Part shown: positions 1-12,000 of the stretch, piece after piece
How positions within the stretch are numbered: the first letter of the stretch is position 1
How the letters are laid out: each line of letters begins with the position of its first letter
Origin: Enoplolaimus lenunculus
Lineage: Eukaryota; Nematoda; Enoplea; Enoplida; Thoracostomopsidae
Direction of reading: 5' to 3'
Assembly (NCBI GenBank): GCA_030248215.1
Contig: JASANG010000239.1
Span: forward strand, 1-64,000
DNA length: 64,000 nucleotides
Position numbers and translations under genes: made by a program
Notes under the pieces: model-generated
The model's input: only the letters and a program-made list of their open reading frames with translations
Told to the model about the DNA's origin: nothing
Database searches by the model: none

Positions 1-880
1 ATATGCTGTTCCGGCTGCCCGCTGTGCTACTGTCCCAGCTGTCCTGCAGTCTTGCTGTGTCGGCTGTCCTGCTGTCTCGGTTTTCCTATTGTCCTGCTGT
101 CTTATTGTCGCCGCTGTCCCGTAGTCGCGTCTGTCCTGCACCCAGTGCTGTCCCGGCTGTTTTGTTGTCCCGGATGTTCTGCTGCCCCGGTTGTTCTGCT
201 GTCATACTGCCCCAGCTCTCCAGCTGTCTCACGGCTGTCCTGATGTTTTGGCTGTGCTGATGTCCCGACTGTCCTACTGTACCGGCTGTCCTGTGTTCGC
301 TGCTCTAGTGTTCCGGGTATCTTGCTTTCCCGACTGTCCTGCTGTTTCATCTGTTCCGATGTCCGGGCTGTCCTGCTGTCTCGGATGATCTACTATCCCG
401 ACAGTCCTGCAGTCCTAGTCCTACTGTAAAGGCTGTCTTGTTGTTCCGCTGCTCTATTGCTCCGGCTATCCTGTTGTTCTGTTTTTTGCTGTTGGGACAG
501 TCCTGCTATCCCGCCAGTCCTGCTATCTTGGTTGCCCTGCTGTCCCGTGTCCCGGCTGTGGAACACGTGTCCTACTGTCTCGGCTGTTCCACTGTCGGTA
601 CACTTCTGCTGTTCCGATATTTGTCCCGGCTGTCCTGCCGTGGCGGCTTTCCTGCCGTACCGGCTGTTATGCTGCCTCGGTTTTTTATGTTATTCCAGCT
701 GTTCTGGTTGTCCTGGTGTCCTATTAACGAGGATGTCCTGTTGTCGCAGCGCTCCTGGCTGTCCCGGTTGTTTTATTGCCCCAGATGTCCTGCTGTTCCG
801 GTTGTTCTGCTGTCTTACAGTCCCCACTTTCAGCTGCCACACAGCTGTCCTGATGTCTCGGCTGTCCTAGGGATGAATCT
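1..880. repeat. degenerate 16-bp minisatellite
   Basis: Diverged tandem repeat built on the words GCTGTCCTGCTGTCCC and CCGGCTGTCCTGCTGT. It begins at or before the window edge and ends near 880. The unit is the reverse complement of the unit at 47681-48867, apart from common substitutions. Apparent ORFs across it follow from a stop-poor repeat and are not genes. Confidence 0.9.
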
Positions 881-1189
881 GAGCACGTGCACTTAAAGCT
901 TACTTGGAATTTTTGTAATTTAGCCCATAGAGCGCTAAACGCGGCATGGGCGTCGCCTGCGTCGAAGTCGCGACTGTGTGGCCTCGGGGTATGTTGATTC
1001 CCAGGCGCACAATTAGTGGTTTCTAAATTTTAGAACTTCCCTTATTTCAAGAGCTTAAAATACAAACCGTGCAACCCGCCGGCCGGTTTTCAGAATATTT
1101 AGAAAACATGAAAATTTCGCCGAAATTTATGCAAATATATGCAAACAGGGGTAGCCGAAATCAGCCATATATAAACGGCTAACGATCCT
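881..1189. other. unassigned spacer
   Basis: No ORF, splice-flanked exon or repeat that I recognise. A short GC-richer stretch lies near 930-1000. Confidence 0.5.
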
Positions 1190-1419
1190 TGACCTACTTT
1201 TATGCTAGGATTCGAACTCCAGTGACTGGAGTGGGAGGCGTATACTATCACCAGTCAGCTATAGGAGCTTAACGCTCGAGTCCGAGGGGGCTCTCACGTT
1301 TTGTGGTGATTTAGTACTATGTATACGTGTTGCAATTGTTAAACACGGTGCGATATATATTTAACGTATATACACTGCACTGAGTTGCCTATAGGCAACT
1401 CAATGTGAGAAGGGGTTAA
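1190..1419 (-). repeat. tRNA-derived SINE-like element, copy 1
   Basis: Reverse complement of the element at 61310-61553. Read on the minus strand it carries a tRNA-like A box (TAGCTGA..TGGTGATAG) and a B box (GGAGTTCGAATCC). Its outer side has the hairpin GAGTTGCCTATAGGCAACTC and the end GTGAGAAGGGGTTAA. Confidence 0.7.
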
Positions 1420-1527
1420 ATTTGTAAGGTTTAACTTAACAATACGGGAAGTATTTGTTATAACTATTATATTACACTGAATATATAAATCAAATGGAAT
1501 CCAGGTTGAGAAATACAACCGTTTGTA

Positions 1528-1945
1528 CTTTATTGACCCGAACGAGATGGGGATAATAAGAGAGGGGGTTGCCATTTTGACTCCCACTCAATAGTAGCCC
1601 ATATCCCTAAGAGTTCGAAAGCGGATAGAGTCCATAAACCCCAATTAGAGTTCATATATGTAAATTATCCCAAAGTTTAGTGCATAAATGACTCCAGCAC
1701 CAAATACAGTTGAGTTCGAAACTTTAAAACATACTTAGTTTTGAAAGCCCATTCCTAAATGTATAATAATGCTCCGTTCACAATATAAAATTTACCCTTG
1801 CCACAAAAAGTGTAAGGTACGGTTAACGCGTGACAAATTTTCAAACTTTTGATACAAGACAAACATTTAATTCAACGGGTAATTGCAATACCGAATATAG
1901 GGCTAAATATATATCAGCCCCCCTCTTATTCGGGTCACTACAGTA
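1528..1945. repeat. MITE of the CACTACAGT family, copy 1
   Basis: Right end CGGGTCACTACAGTA matches the right ends at 50044 and 57296. The left end TTGACCCGAACG is a diverged inverted match. The terminal TA suggests a Tc1/mariner-like TA target, which is inferred. It ends 16 nt before the 3' splice site of the exon at 1962. Confidence 0.7.
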
Positions 1946-1961
1946 TTTACTATGTCTTTAG

Positions 1962-2324
1962 AGTCGCTTGTCTGCTGGCCGCATTGCTACATTAAAAGTT
2001 TTTCCACGACAGCAAGACCAAAGTCCGTACTTGAGTTCTAAACATTCGACGAAAAGTTTGGGGCTTTTTGGGTCACCAGCAGACGTTGCAGCGTTTGGAA
2101 GGAAGCGAGCCACGAACAATTCAATATATCTGCATCCGGTTTGGCAAAAAGCATCAAAACCAAAAGAAGAAATTGCTACAAATTATGGATTTCAAAAACG
2201 ACTGCATGGTGAAAACGAGTTTACAGGCGGAAACAACGCAATTGATGGAGGAGTGCAAACCATGAATAGTGGGTTTGACCGGATCGATTCTGGTTTTTCT
2301 GGTGGTTTCAAACGTGCACTTTGA
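1962..2324 (+). CDS. terminal coding exon of an unidentified gene
   Basis: The exon begins after the 3' splice site TATGTCTTTAG at 1961 and reads 120 codons to a TGA at 2322-2324. It has no in-frame ATG near its start, and an in-frame TAG overlaps the splice site, so a spliced exon is preferred to an intact small ORF. The product is basic and ends in a Gly/Ser-rich tail (GFDRIDSGFSGGFKRAL), with a polar middle (FGRKRATNNS, HPVWQKASKPKEE). I recognise no domain. AATAAA follows 62 nt after the stop, which supports a true 3' end. Upstream exons are not visible between 1 and 1961; a MITE and a SINE fill the preceding intron, so earlier exons probably lie outside the window. A processed pseudogene is the alternative. 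Confidence 0.6.
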   Translation, partial: SRLSAGRIATLKVFPRQQDQSPYLSSKHSTKSLGLFGSPADVAAFGRKRATNNSIYLHPVWQKASKPKEEIATNYGFQKRLHGENEFTGGNNAIDGGVQTMNSGFDRIDSGFSGGFKRAL

Positions 2325-2385
2325 AATGGCAATTTTGCAATGCGGGCTGTACTGACACAACTAACGCATGATTAAGTTTGCTTAA

Positions 2386-2391
2386 AATAAA
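2386..2391 (+). other. poly(A) signal AATAAA
   Basis: Canonical hexamer 62 nt after the stop of the exon at 1962-2324, followed by an A-rich stretch. Confidence 0.6.
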
Positions 2392-2400
2392 CCTTTGCAT

Positions 2401-4801
2401 TTCAAAAAATTATTACAGAAAAAGCCAGCGTGACTCAGTTGCCTTTACGGCCGTAACATTAAATTAAACATAATCAAATGACTATTTCAAGCATCACATT
2501 TGATAAAAGATTATAAGCTTACTGCGCATATTACAGAGCTATACCTTCCTAAAAATGTGCATGTGCCAGCTAAGTTGACCACAAACTTGCACTTGCGGGA
2601 GTGAGTCCAGCAGAAAATCTGCAGATTTGTAGTTAAATCAGAAGTTAGGCTCCCAAATTCGGCATACATCTGCAATAAATGTTTCTTCAAAAATCTCGAA
2701 TGTAATCACTTTAAGATTAAAGAAGTATATAAGTAGCACGGATGCAACTGAAATTCCGGTTTGCGTGTGTCCACATCTTTGTAGCCATCGTAGCTTTAGT
2801 AAAGTGCCGTTGAATTTAAAATCTGTAAACATGTGTTTTCTTGGTCTTTCCAGAAGTTTAGAAAAGTCATGTATCCCCTATTTTTTCACTGGCGTATCCA
2901 ACGGGGAACCAAGTGAAGTTTAAGCACTATAGTGACGTTTGGCTCCTGGTTCGCTTCGCTCGCGAGTGCTTCCAAAGTATGTTGTGCGGTCCCCGGTCCA
3001 CCATTAGTTTCCGAGATCCGCCGCTGATTCCTCCCCAGAAAAAGCCAGCCTCCGCGATCACCGGAGCGTGCGTAAAAACAATTTCTCCATGTTTCCGCCA
3101 TGTTTTGTCGTTGTTTTGCGAGCAATTTACTGAGATTATAATAAATCTTTTTTTCATTTTTTCTACCCACTCGGAAAAAACGAAAAAATCAAAATAAACC
3201 GTTTTTTCGTTGTTTTTCCTGTGCCCAACCCTGATTATAACAGAGTAATCTTTAGACTAACCGTTTCGCTTCGGATTACAATTATCCTAACGCTGAGGCT
3301 TTGCCTTAGACTTAGGAATATGTTTATACACTGCTCTTACGCCCCTCAAAGAAACATTCGACACTCGTTCAGAACTGCGGAAAAATCAACTCTTGCACAC
3401 CGTTTATTTAATAATTGAAAATGTATGAGAACACAGTAATGAAAATCAATTAGAACGCAAAACCAATCAAGTACAAAATACGTATTAGCAAAGAGTATAT
3501 GAAGGTTAAACATAACAAGAATGGGTGCGAAAGCAGGAAACAAATATTTAGAAATTGACATAGCACTTAAATCGGCTATTTTTAACAAAATCACTATGGT
3601 CACTCAATTATTCGGATAATATCCCAGTAAAATTTTAAAACGTGTATAGTTCAGAAACACTAGCACAATCACTACTCAACACAGTATTTTATAAATTGCG
3701 AGAAATTCGCTAGCAACACACCATCAGTATAATCTGTATCAAAGTCAAAGACAGATTTTGGCAGCAGTCGCAACCGGGGCGCATTCAACGTCTCGCTCTA
3801 TTTTAGAAAACTTTAACAATTCACGATAATGCACCTACACCATATTTGGGCCACAGGATATTTGTTCGCCAGACATCTTGGTCTACCGATGGGTTGCACC
3901 AGTTTATTCTGCGGCAAGAAATTTTGTTTTATCATAATTGTCTGTAGATTTAGCAACACTTTTTCAAAGCTTAAAAATACCACGTGACCCACCGGCAAAT
4001 CACAGTTGTCTTTCCAGTTCGTCTAGTCTCTAATAATACATGTGGCCTACCACTGGCATTATAATGTCACCGATAGAATCCATATATTTTCAAAATAATC
4101 CCCTCTTACATCTAATTATCACTGTTTCGAAAGCATTTCTTCGTTTTAAGACCAAAAATTAATATAACACATAACAATAAGGCCAACTGTACACGTAGAA
4201 AATATTCAAACTGTTACTTACAAAGGAAATATATTTTACGTTGCGAATATAAAATCGTTAACATCACAATAATTAGAATCACTCAATGGTAATAGATGTT
4301 CTTTGAAACATTCAATACACATAATATGTCTACAACGATTAGAATGATTTACTACAGCCAGGGACTATACATGGCGTTCCAGTGGGTCACGCTCATATTA
4401 ACCTCATAACGGCAAATTGACCATGAATATATAATTTATCTACAAAGGTGTATCAGTCGGTATGGCAGTTGTCTGCAAGGTAACAAATCATAAAAATATT
4501 GCAAATTTTTAACGCGCATAACACGGCGTCTCTGCGTGTTACACCAACTGACTTACCTATGAACAGTTTCTTGTTGGTTTACACATATATGTACTCACAT
4601 GCGTATAGCAGCTACCACCAGTTGCGATAGGTTTTCAAACTGACAAATCCCTGCAATTGCCAATCTCAAGCGCGAAAAATTCATTTTTAACGTTACTATA
4701 CACAGTGTAGAAGCCAGAAAACGTATCAAAAACCGGCGGTAGGTTCTGCCAACATTTGAGAACGCGGGTTTTGAACTGAAGATCTTACTTTCCCATGCCT
4801 G
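2401..4801. other. intergenic stretch with MITE remnants
   Basis: Lies between the 3' ends of two convergent genes. A GC-rich, repeat-like block covers 2886-3200 and is open on both strands without coding character. 3285-3350 is a partial AGGGGCGT-family MITE (TTAGACTTAGGAATATG..ACGCCCCT). 3351-4801 is AT-rich and shows nothing I can assign. No clear AATAAA lies close behind the Tudor gene stop at 4802. Confidence 0.5.
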
Positions 4802-5439
4802 TCACATAAGGCTCATTAGCTGTTTCCCGACATCCAATGTTCCGTCCATTGTTTTCAACGAAACTGTCATCGGCGTCGTAGATATATCAACAAATCGGCA
4901 CTTGAAATACGCCCCGCCTCTGACGCGATCAATATTTCTTAACAGCAAGTTTTTGAACGTTGTAATCGCATGTGGTAAAATCATTTCATTTGGATGTATA
5001 TTGGCCAACTGCACTGCGTAACATAAGGGCGAAAAACAAAACGAAACATCAAGGGGCCGCAATAGATGAGGAGGGCAGATATCTTTGTTACCAAAATCAA
5101 CATATTCAATCATTACACCATATGACGAGTCCGTGCCGGTATTTTGCTGGGGAGACGGCCGACCCGTATCATAGAACTGATCCACATCCGCTGGAATCAT
5201 AGAACCATCAGTGTACGGATGAACAACAACTGCACGATACCAATGCGGTAATTCATTTTCGGACGCTGCAAACCGATCTGCTGGTACTGGATATGGTGCT
5301 GCTACTGGCATATTACGCTCTAAATGTCCGCCACTGAATCCATTTTCTGTCAAACTCGACACACGAGATGAGCCTCGACGATCCGAAACCAGTGATACTG
5401 GAGAACCATACACCGCTTGAATACGATCGGGAATGGTTT
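4802..5439 (-). CDS. Tudor gene exon 27: Tudor domain 4 and C-terminus
   Basis: Acceptor ATATATTAACAG; starts with 2 nt completing Glu1512 and ends at the stop. Encodes the best-preserved Tudor core, HWYRAVVV then IEYVDFGNKDI. About 40 residues of polar insert separate the two strands. The flanking staphylococcal-nuclease-like half follows (CYAVQLANI, then GGAYFKCRFVDI). Confidence 0.93.
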
Positions 5440-8400
5440 CTGTTAATATATAGAGCACATCATTGTAATATTCACTCCAAAAATTGTTGTCGTGAAGAAA
5501 AAGTAAGTGTTACACAAACTTGCGCAATTGGTACCTGACATGTTCAAAAACTAGTGAGAAAGAAAACGGTAAGACGTGCAGAGCAAACTAAAACTTAGTA
5601 CGTTCCAAACTTGCGTGACATCTAGACAAACTATCTTACTTCTCTAGTGCTTCTTTAAATTCTACACCGGTTTTGGTTTTCACACTCCGTTGTTCTGTGG
5701 TCACGTATAATTAATATTTACTCGGACTGTAAACGTTGAGACATACACAAACGGCCCTTATACACTTTCGCCATCAGAATGTAAACCCATTTCAAAAATA
5801 TATGCCAAAATCAGAAACATCCAAAAGCCACACATCAAACGTTTACCTGCCATTCGATTCATTTCGATCGTTTGCATGTAGAACTTCGCTGGTGACTCTG
5901 CGTGACACACCAGCACTTCCATTTCGCTTTGTGTCGGAGTTTTGATCGATGGCAACCGAAGTAAATAACTACGATCGTCAGAAAGAAAGCTTTTGCTGAA
6001 TGCTTCATTATGCGGCAGGGATGATCCAACCGTATAGCACTGCGGCGCTATAATATCTGAGCTCACTTTCGAATAAATCATGCTTTGCTTACCAAAAGGG
6101 TTATTATTGCCAGCCACTACGGATATACCAGTTCGGTACTCACTCTTACAGTTAGGTTCAAAAGCACTCACCGCACCTCTTATACCTCCCATCAAGGAAG
6201 CTGTCCGCCCGACATCGTAATGCTCAAGTGACTTCGACTCTGAAACAAATGTACCATTACGTATTGCAAGATCGGCATTGAATGTATGAGATAGCGCCGT
6301 CCCAGCACGTTCAGCCATTGAGGACAGGGCGGTTCGGTCTGTTACAGTGGGCATTACACTTTGCAGAGTTTCAAAATCGCTACGTAATCCACCAAAACCC
6401 AGTGTTGAACCGCGCAAGCCAATTGGCGCAGCAGTTGCCGAAAGTGTACTTGGTTCGAAGCCGTCTCGACATAACCATGAAGATACCTAAAAATATTAAC
6501 AAATCACTAATTTATTGTTTAACGCAACATTATTTCAGCTGTACATGACCGGACGACGCGTTCCACCTTCAGCGACCGTATTCTCAAATGTGTCTACTGT
6601 CTAATACCTATATCCTGTTTGTTAACGATAAGTTTTGAAACTGACCAGTTCCTGCAATTGCGGATCTCATAGTTGGCACAGATGTACGATGACAAATCAA
6701 ACGTTAAAAATGCAACCTCACCATTCATTGCATCGAAAGATACAAGGCCGATCACCGACAGATGATAGATATTATGCTATACAAATTTGAGAATACGGGT
6801 CCTGGACTGCTAAACATCTATCGCTAATTGATGAAGTGTGACAAAACATACACAGCGTAAAATTTAATTACATCAGTGCTTATTATAAACCAAAACGGAT
6901 CTCAGAGCGAACCTCTGAGTTTCGCCAAGAGTGGGTCATGACAAGAGTGTACAACTCTTGGCGTCCCGTGTGGTACAAAATATACCACCGGGCATTGCGT
7001 TTTTGGCCGACCTCTTTGTTCAGAGGGGGTGTCGGTATCACATGAATACCCGTAAATTAAACTATAAGGGGACCATGTTTGACGCCGCATACATAAAGTG
7101 CCATGGTTCGCACTGGTTGTACTCCCCCTCTAAATAAAGGAGGATAGGGTAAAAACAACACGTGCCGAGTATATTCTTTCCTACACAGAATGTGCCCAGT
7201 TGCACACTGTTGTGAAAAGAGTCATTATCGACTCTTTGTTTCGCGAAGCGTTTTGCTTTGTACTCCGGGGTCGAAAGGTGGATGTTCGCCCGTCTGTCTG
7301 TCTTTCCGTCCGAAAAGAATCTCAGGAACCGCTTAACCAATTTCGATCACCTTTTTTGTTTAAAAGCTTATTATCTTGGGATGTTAATCTCGCAATGGGG
7401 TTTTAAAATTTAATTAGCTGGCTAATTTGCATAACTTGGTTAAGCCTAAATTAGGGCTGTTACCTGTTTTTTTCATGAATTATTAGAGTAACAATCAATC
7501 TAGTTTCAGTACTTAAGGATTTTTAGGTATAAGAAAATTAGGATAAATTGTTATAAACCTCCAAAACCGATAATTGAATAGCTAGGTAATAGCGAATTTG
7601 CAATTAGCTTATTAATTAAGAAATTATTTCATTGATTATTGGGGTTACTGAGGGGGTTTTGTGTGCGAGCAGTCGGAATGAATTGTTTGTAAACCTTCTG
7701 GGACGATCATTAAATAGTTAGCTAATAGCTAATTTGCATAATAGCTTAAATGATAAACCTCAATTAGGACTTTTCAAATTTTTACACTGATTATAAGGGT
7801 TACCGAAGTGTTTCTGTGTTCGAACAATCTGAATAAATTGTTTATAAACCTCCAAAACCGATAATTGAATAGTTAGCTAATAGCTAATTTGCATATTATT
7901 TCAACTAGTTAAGCCTAAATTAAAAGCGCGCGAGAAATCTGAATAAATTGATTATAACCCTTCAAACCCGATCAATGAATAGTTAGCTAATAACTCAGTT
8001 GCATATTAGATTAATTGGAAAGTAAGTGGGTCAACTATCCGTTTGTCCTGTATATGTTTGAAATGTTTAACTAGACTGATTAAAACGTAAGTATGTCTGA
8101 GCTTCGCTCAATATGTAGCTCTACTGCAACTGGTACGTTAAAGCGCTGAAAGCAAGAATATTAAACTATGTAGTTTTATGGGAATTTAAAAGAATGGTGA
8201 TTTTTACACTTTAAGTCGTGTGTTTGACTGCAATAATCACTTTTACTGAAATATTTTATTCTTCATTTCGGCAATATTGGAACAAAATTAGCACTATACC
8301 TTTTGCCTAGCTTCCGCTTTGTCAGATTGTTCTTGAGCACGGATCGCAGCCATCTTCTGTTCATCGTCACTTACATAAGCGTTCTGGTTTGATTCAGGCA

Positions 8401-9004
8401 ATGAACTTTCGTCGTAGCTGCTAAGCAGTCCATCTTCAGCGGCTGAAATAGAATAATGGCAAACTTAAAACTAACTGGCAACTTTAACAAACTGAGTTAA
8501 TATTAACAATTCTTAGCTTTAACATATGAATTGCAATACGTAAAGCCATGGTACAATTCAAAACCAACGATTAATTTTACCAGAAACAAATTTCACAATA
8601 TTTGCGCTCTCACTGCTCAAAACATCTCACTACAAATACATAATAATTATGTGAAAACCACTGCAACTTGCCAAACAAGGCGAAACAATATACGTGTTAT
8701 AACTATCTAGTTAATTAAATACGCTGAGAAAAATCTGTGCCTATATTTTGAAACGTGTGTAGTACCTAGCACGTTTAGTGATATTTATAGGCCCTGTAAA
8801 TTTAAAACTAGTCACTGGAGATCTTTAAAATTTGGTGTATATTTCGCATTTGATTACACAAACATTTAAAAATACGGGCCCTGTAAGGACTAGTCTCGCG
8901 GGCGAGAGAGTATTGTGCGGCGAGCGTGACATGTTGAACATTCTTTCTTTGTACGATTTTGGATGTTTTTAGGATACAAGCGATATTAACGGTTTAAAGA
9001 TATT

Positions 9005-9036
<32 letters not shown>

Positions 9037-12000
9037 TATAATATTGAAAATCGCAACAACACGTTTCATAACTGACATAAAACCCAAAACTAACCTTGCA
9101 GATCACACTGATAGAATGGCGTTTTTTGCGGAGCATTAGAAGCTGATTTAGATACTTGCTGAGCAGCGGCTAAAGTAAACAACTCCTCGGCGTTCGCCCA
9201 CGGCTTACTAACCTAGAAGTCAAGTTAATAAAATATACTTGAAGTATTTGACAAAACCTAGTGATCTCAATTTTTTTAGACATCACCGTTTTCTCATGAT
9301 AAAAAATACCACCAGGAACAAACTTCGGACCACGACCTGCCAATACATTTTTGAGCCTATATACACTTACTAGAGGTGAAGAACAGATTATTTATTTGAA
9401 AACTTTTTATATCGAAGACGGTTACCTTTTTAAAGTTTGACAAATATTTTGGTGGATTACCATATTCCGCTTCGCGTATACTACCGTCCCATGCAAAAAC
9501 CGTTTATGTCCACTTCACAGGTTTTTTGACTTTCTTACAGTTCCTAGACGACAAAACTGTGTAGAGTCTGATGGTAATCTTTGTTTTCCCGTATGCTTTG
9601 GTTACAAATTGACCATTTAAAAGCATATGTCGAGAATTTAATAGTTCTTTATTTTCTGTCATAAACCCGGTGAGCTCCTAATGTTTTGTATTTATAATGT
9701 TAATACTGCAATATATGAATTTCTTATTTTGCAACTGGCAACCAGGACGATTACGATAATGAAATTTAAGAATTTCACAGAATTTTTTAAAATTTTTTAA
9801 CTCTTGCATTAATATAATCAACAAGCCATTTATACAGGTAAAAAGTACCATACCGCAATAAATTTGACTTATGGAAACTGCCAGTTATCACCGGTATCAA
9901 TTAATTGGCACATTCCTAGATTGCGAAAGGGTTTTCGACAGGTTTCCATGAATTCTTGATATTTCAAATTCTTGATATTAATAATTTTGTTTCAAATATT
10001 TTAAGTTGAACTTTTCGATGCATTTGTTATTTTCAAAATTATCAAAAGAAATTCGACGCCAGTGAAACTACCGCACGCTAATTGGTTTGATGATAAATCT
10101 CGGAAATAGTCCGTCAATCAGTTTGCTTTAAAAATAACTTTTTGGTAAATTTTTCATTGACCGATTCTCACAGAATATTCTGTATTATTTCCACTGTCCG
10201 GTTCCGATTCTGGTTAATTCCGGTTGGTAAACGGTCAAAGCGCAGCTTTGCTTTCAAAGTGCAAATGACTCTTAACGACTAATAATTGTTGTTACGTGCT
10301 CCTGTAATAGGAGAAGTATAGGCATCGATTCTGCAAAAAATTGCCTATTCTTTGCCGTTACTTCTTGTACATAACAATTAGTTCCAATGCTATCAGTTTT
10401 ACTGCTTGGCGAAACTGTTATCTCTTTTGCATTTGTGTTTGAAAGAATTAGTTGAAATGAATAGTTATCATAAAATTATAATCGTTTGTAATGGTTAGGG
10501 TTGAAGTCTTCGCATAATGATGTAATGTAGAGTCCCATTTGTTCTTTAAGCATGGCGTACTAAAATTGAATTGGTATCGGTATCGGCAGAAATTTTGATA
10601 TTGGCACATCCCTAATATACATTATAGAAAGAGTTACCCGGAATTGTAATAACGGTCCATGTCTAATTCTGTAACATCAACACACGGCAGGAAGGATTAC
10701 TGAGTTACGTTACAATATCAGCCTGATTTGTTGCGCCGGTTTCCGAGTCAAATATGAAGCGTTCCGCCGACTTGTGCTACATAGACTGGCAATATAACAT
10801 GCACGAGTGCTTTTCAATCTGTTGTGCGGTACCAGCAGACTACCAAGACTATTCAGGAAGCGACCGCATATCAGGTTTAGATACCGGATGTTTACGACAA
10901 TAAAAATTCACATTTTACCGTGATTCAAAATCTTTACGTATCCCGTTTTCAATGTTCTGTGTGACATGCGAAGCTCCGGGTAACCATATCAAACATTCCT
11001 GGTTCTCGTAAATCAATATCAAACTAGTTTTTACTAAATTCATTTAGACTAATAAAATTTGGAACGGTGCTTAAAACGACAAGCAATCAATTTCTCGAAA
11101 GTTAGTGTCAGACATACACTGTTTTTCTAATGAACGGCAGTATGCCCCTGCAGCTCGACACCGCTATCAAATAAAGAGAAACAGTTCAAAACAACAAGTT
11201 AAATCCTTAACTTACTGGTGGCTTAATTTGTAGCTCATTTGCCACTGTCTGGTTATTGTGAATTCCGGAAATGCTCAAGTGCGTTCGATTATTCTGATGC
11301 CAATCGTTTAATTCGTGCTGAATTGAAGAATCCGCAAGATGTAACGGTATGGGCGACGACTGTTTACTTTTAAACGGTTGAGATGTGGTGCTGGTAACTT
11401 CAACTTCAATCTGCAATATATTAATAACATTAGAAAAAACCACTGAATGGAGCGCCCAGACTACCTTATCTTCAACTATTTGCCACATGAGCTATTTTTT
11501 TAGAAAATCTTTGTTGGGAATAATGCGAGTAAACTTTTGCGGAAAATGTTACAGCGATTATCATGAAAAATCCTTGACAATTATAACTAATGCACCTGGC
11601 GACCTTTCTTGAAAACTTGCTGAAGCCCATATACGACTGTTGGTGGACAGTTGGGCGACAAAGTAATGCCCGGAAGAGCAAAATGATATACCAACGGTGG
11701 AACGTGTTCTGAGTGGTACAGGCATTTAATACGATCGCAGTTTTCTTTCGAAATTCTATAAAATAAACACCAAATTGAAAATATTTTATTTAAAAATCCC
11801 ATAGTTTGTAAAACAGGTTAATAGCTTAACCGTTCCTTAAAATACTATAACAAAAATCGCACTATCGGAAGTCCAAAACCACTGGGATAGTACACACTAC
11901 TGCGAATGAGAAAAATAAATGTGCGAGTTACAATTATGGTGCGATGAGACCAGTGCGAACCCAAACCAGAACAAACTTAAGTTTTTCGTAAGCTAATGTC

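Noticed and set aside
3-896. ORFs of 60-150 codons at the window start
   Set aside because: They fall in the degenerate minisatellite; Cys/Leu/Ser-rich translations follow from the repeat.
2638-2832. 64-codon minus-strand ORF downstream of the Tudor gene
   Set aside because: No start or splice context and no domain; coding character limited to the last 25 codons.
2886-3197. ORFs on both strands in a GC-rich block
   Set aside because: Open on three frames at once with repeat-like sequence; no protein features.
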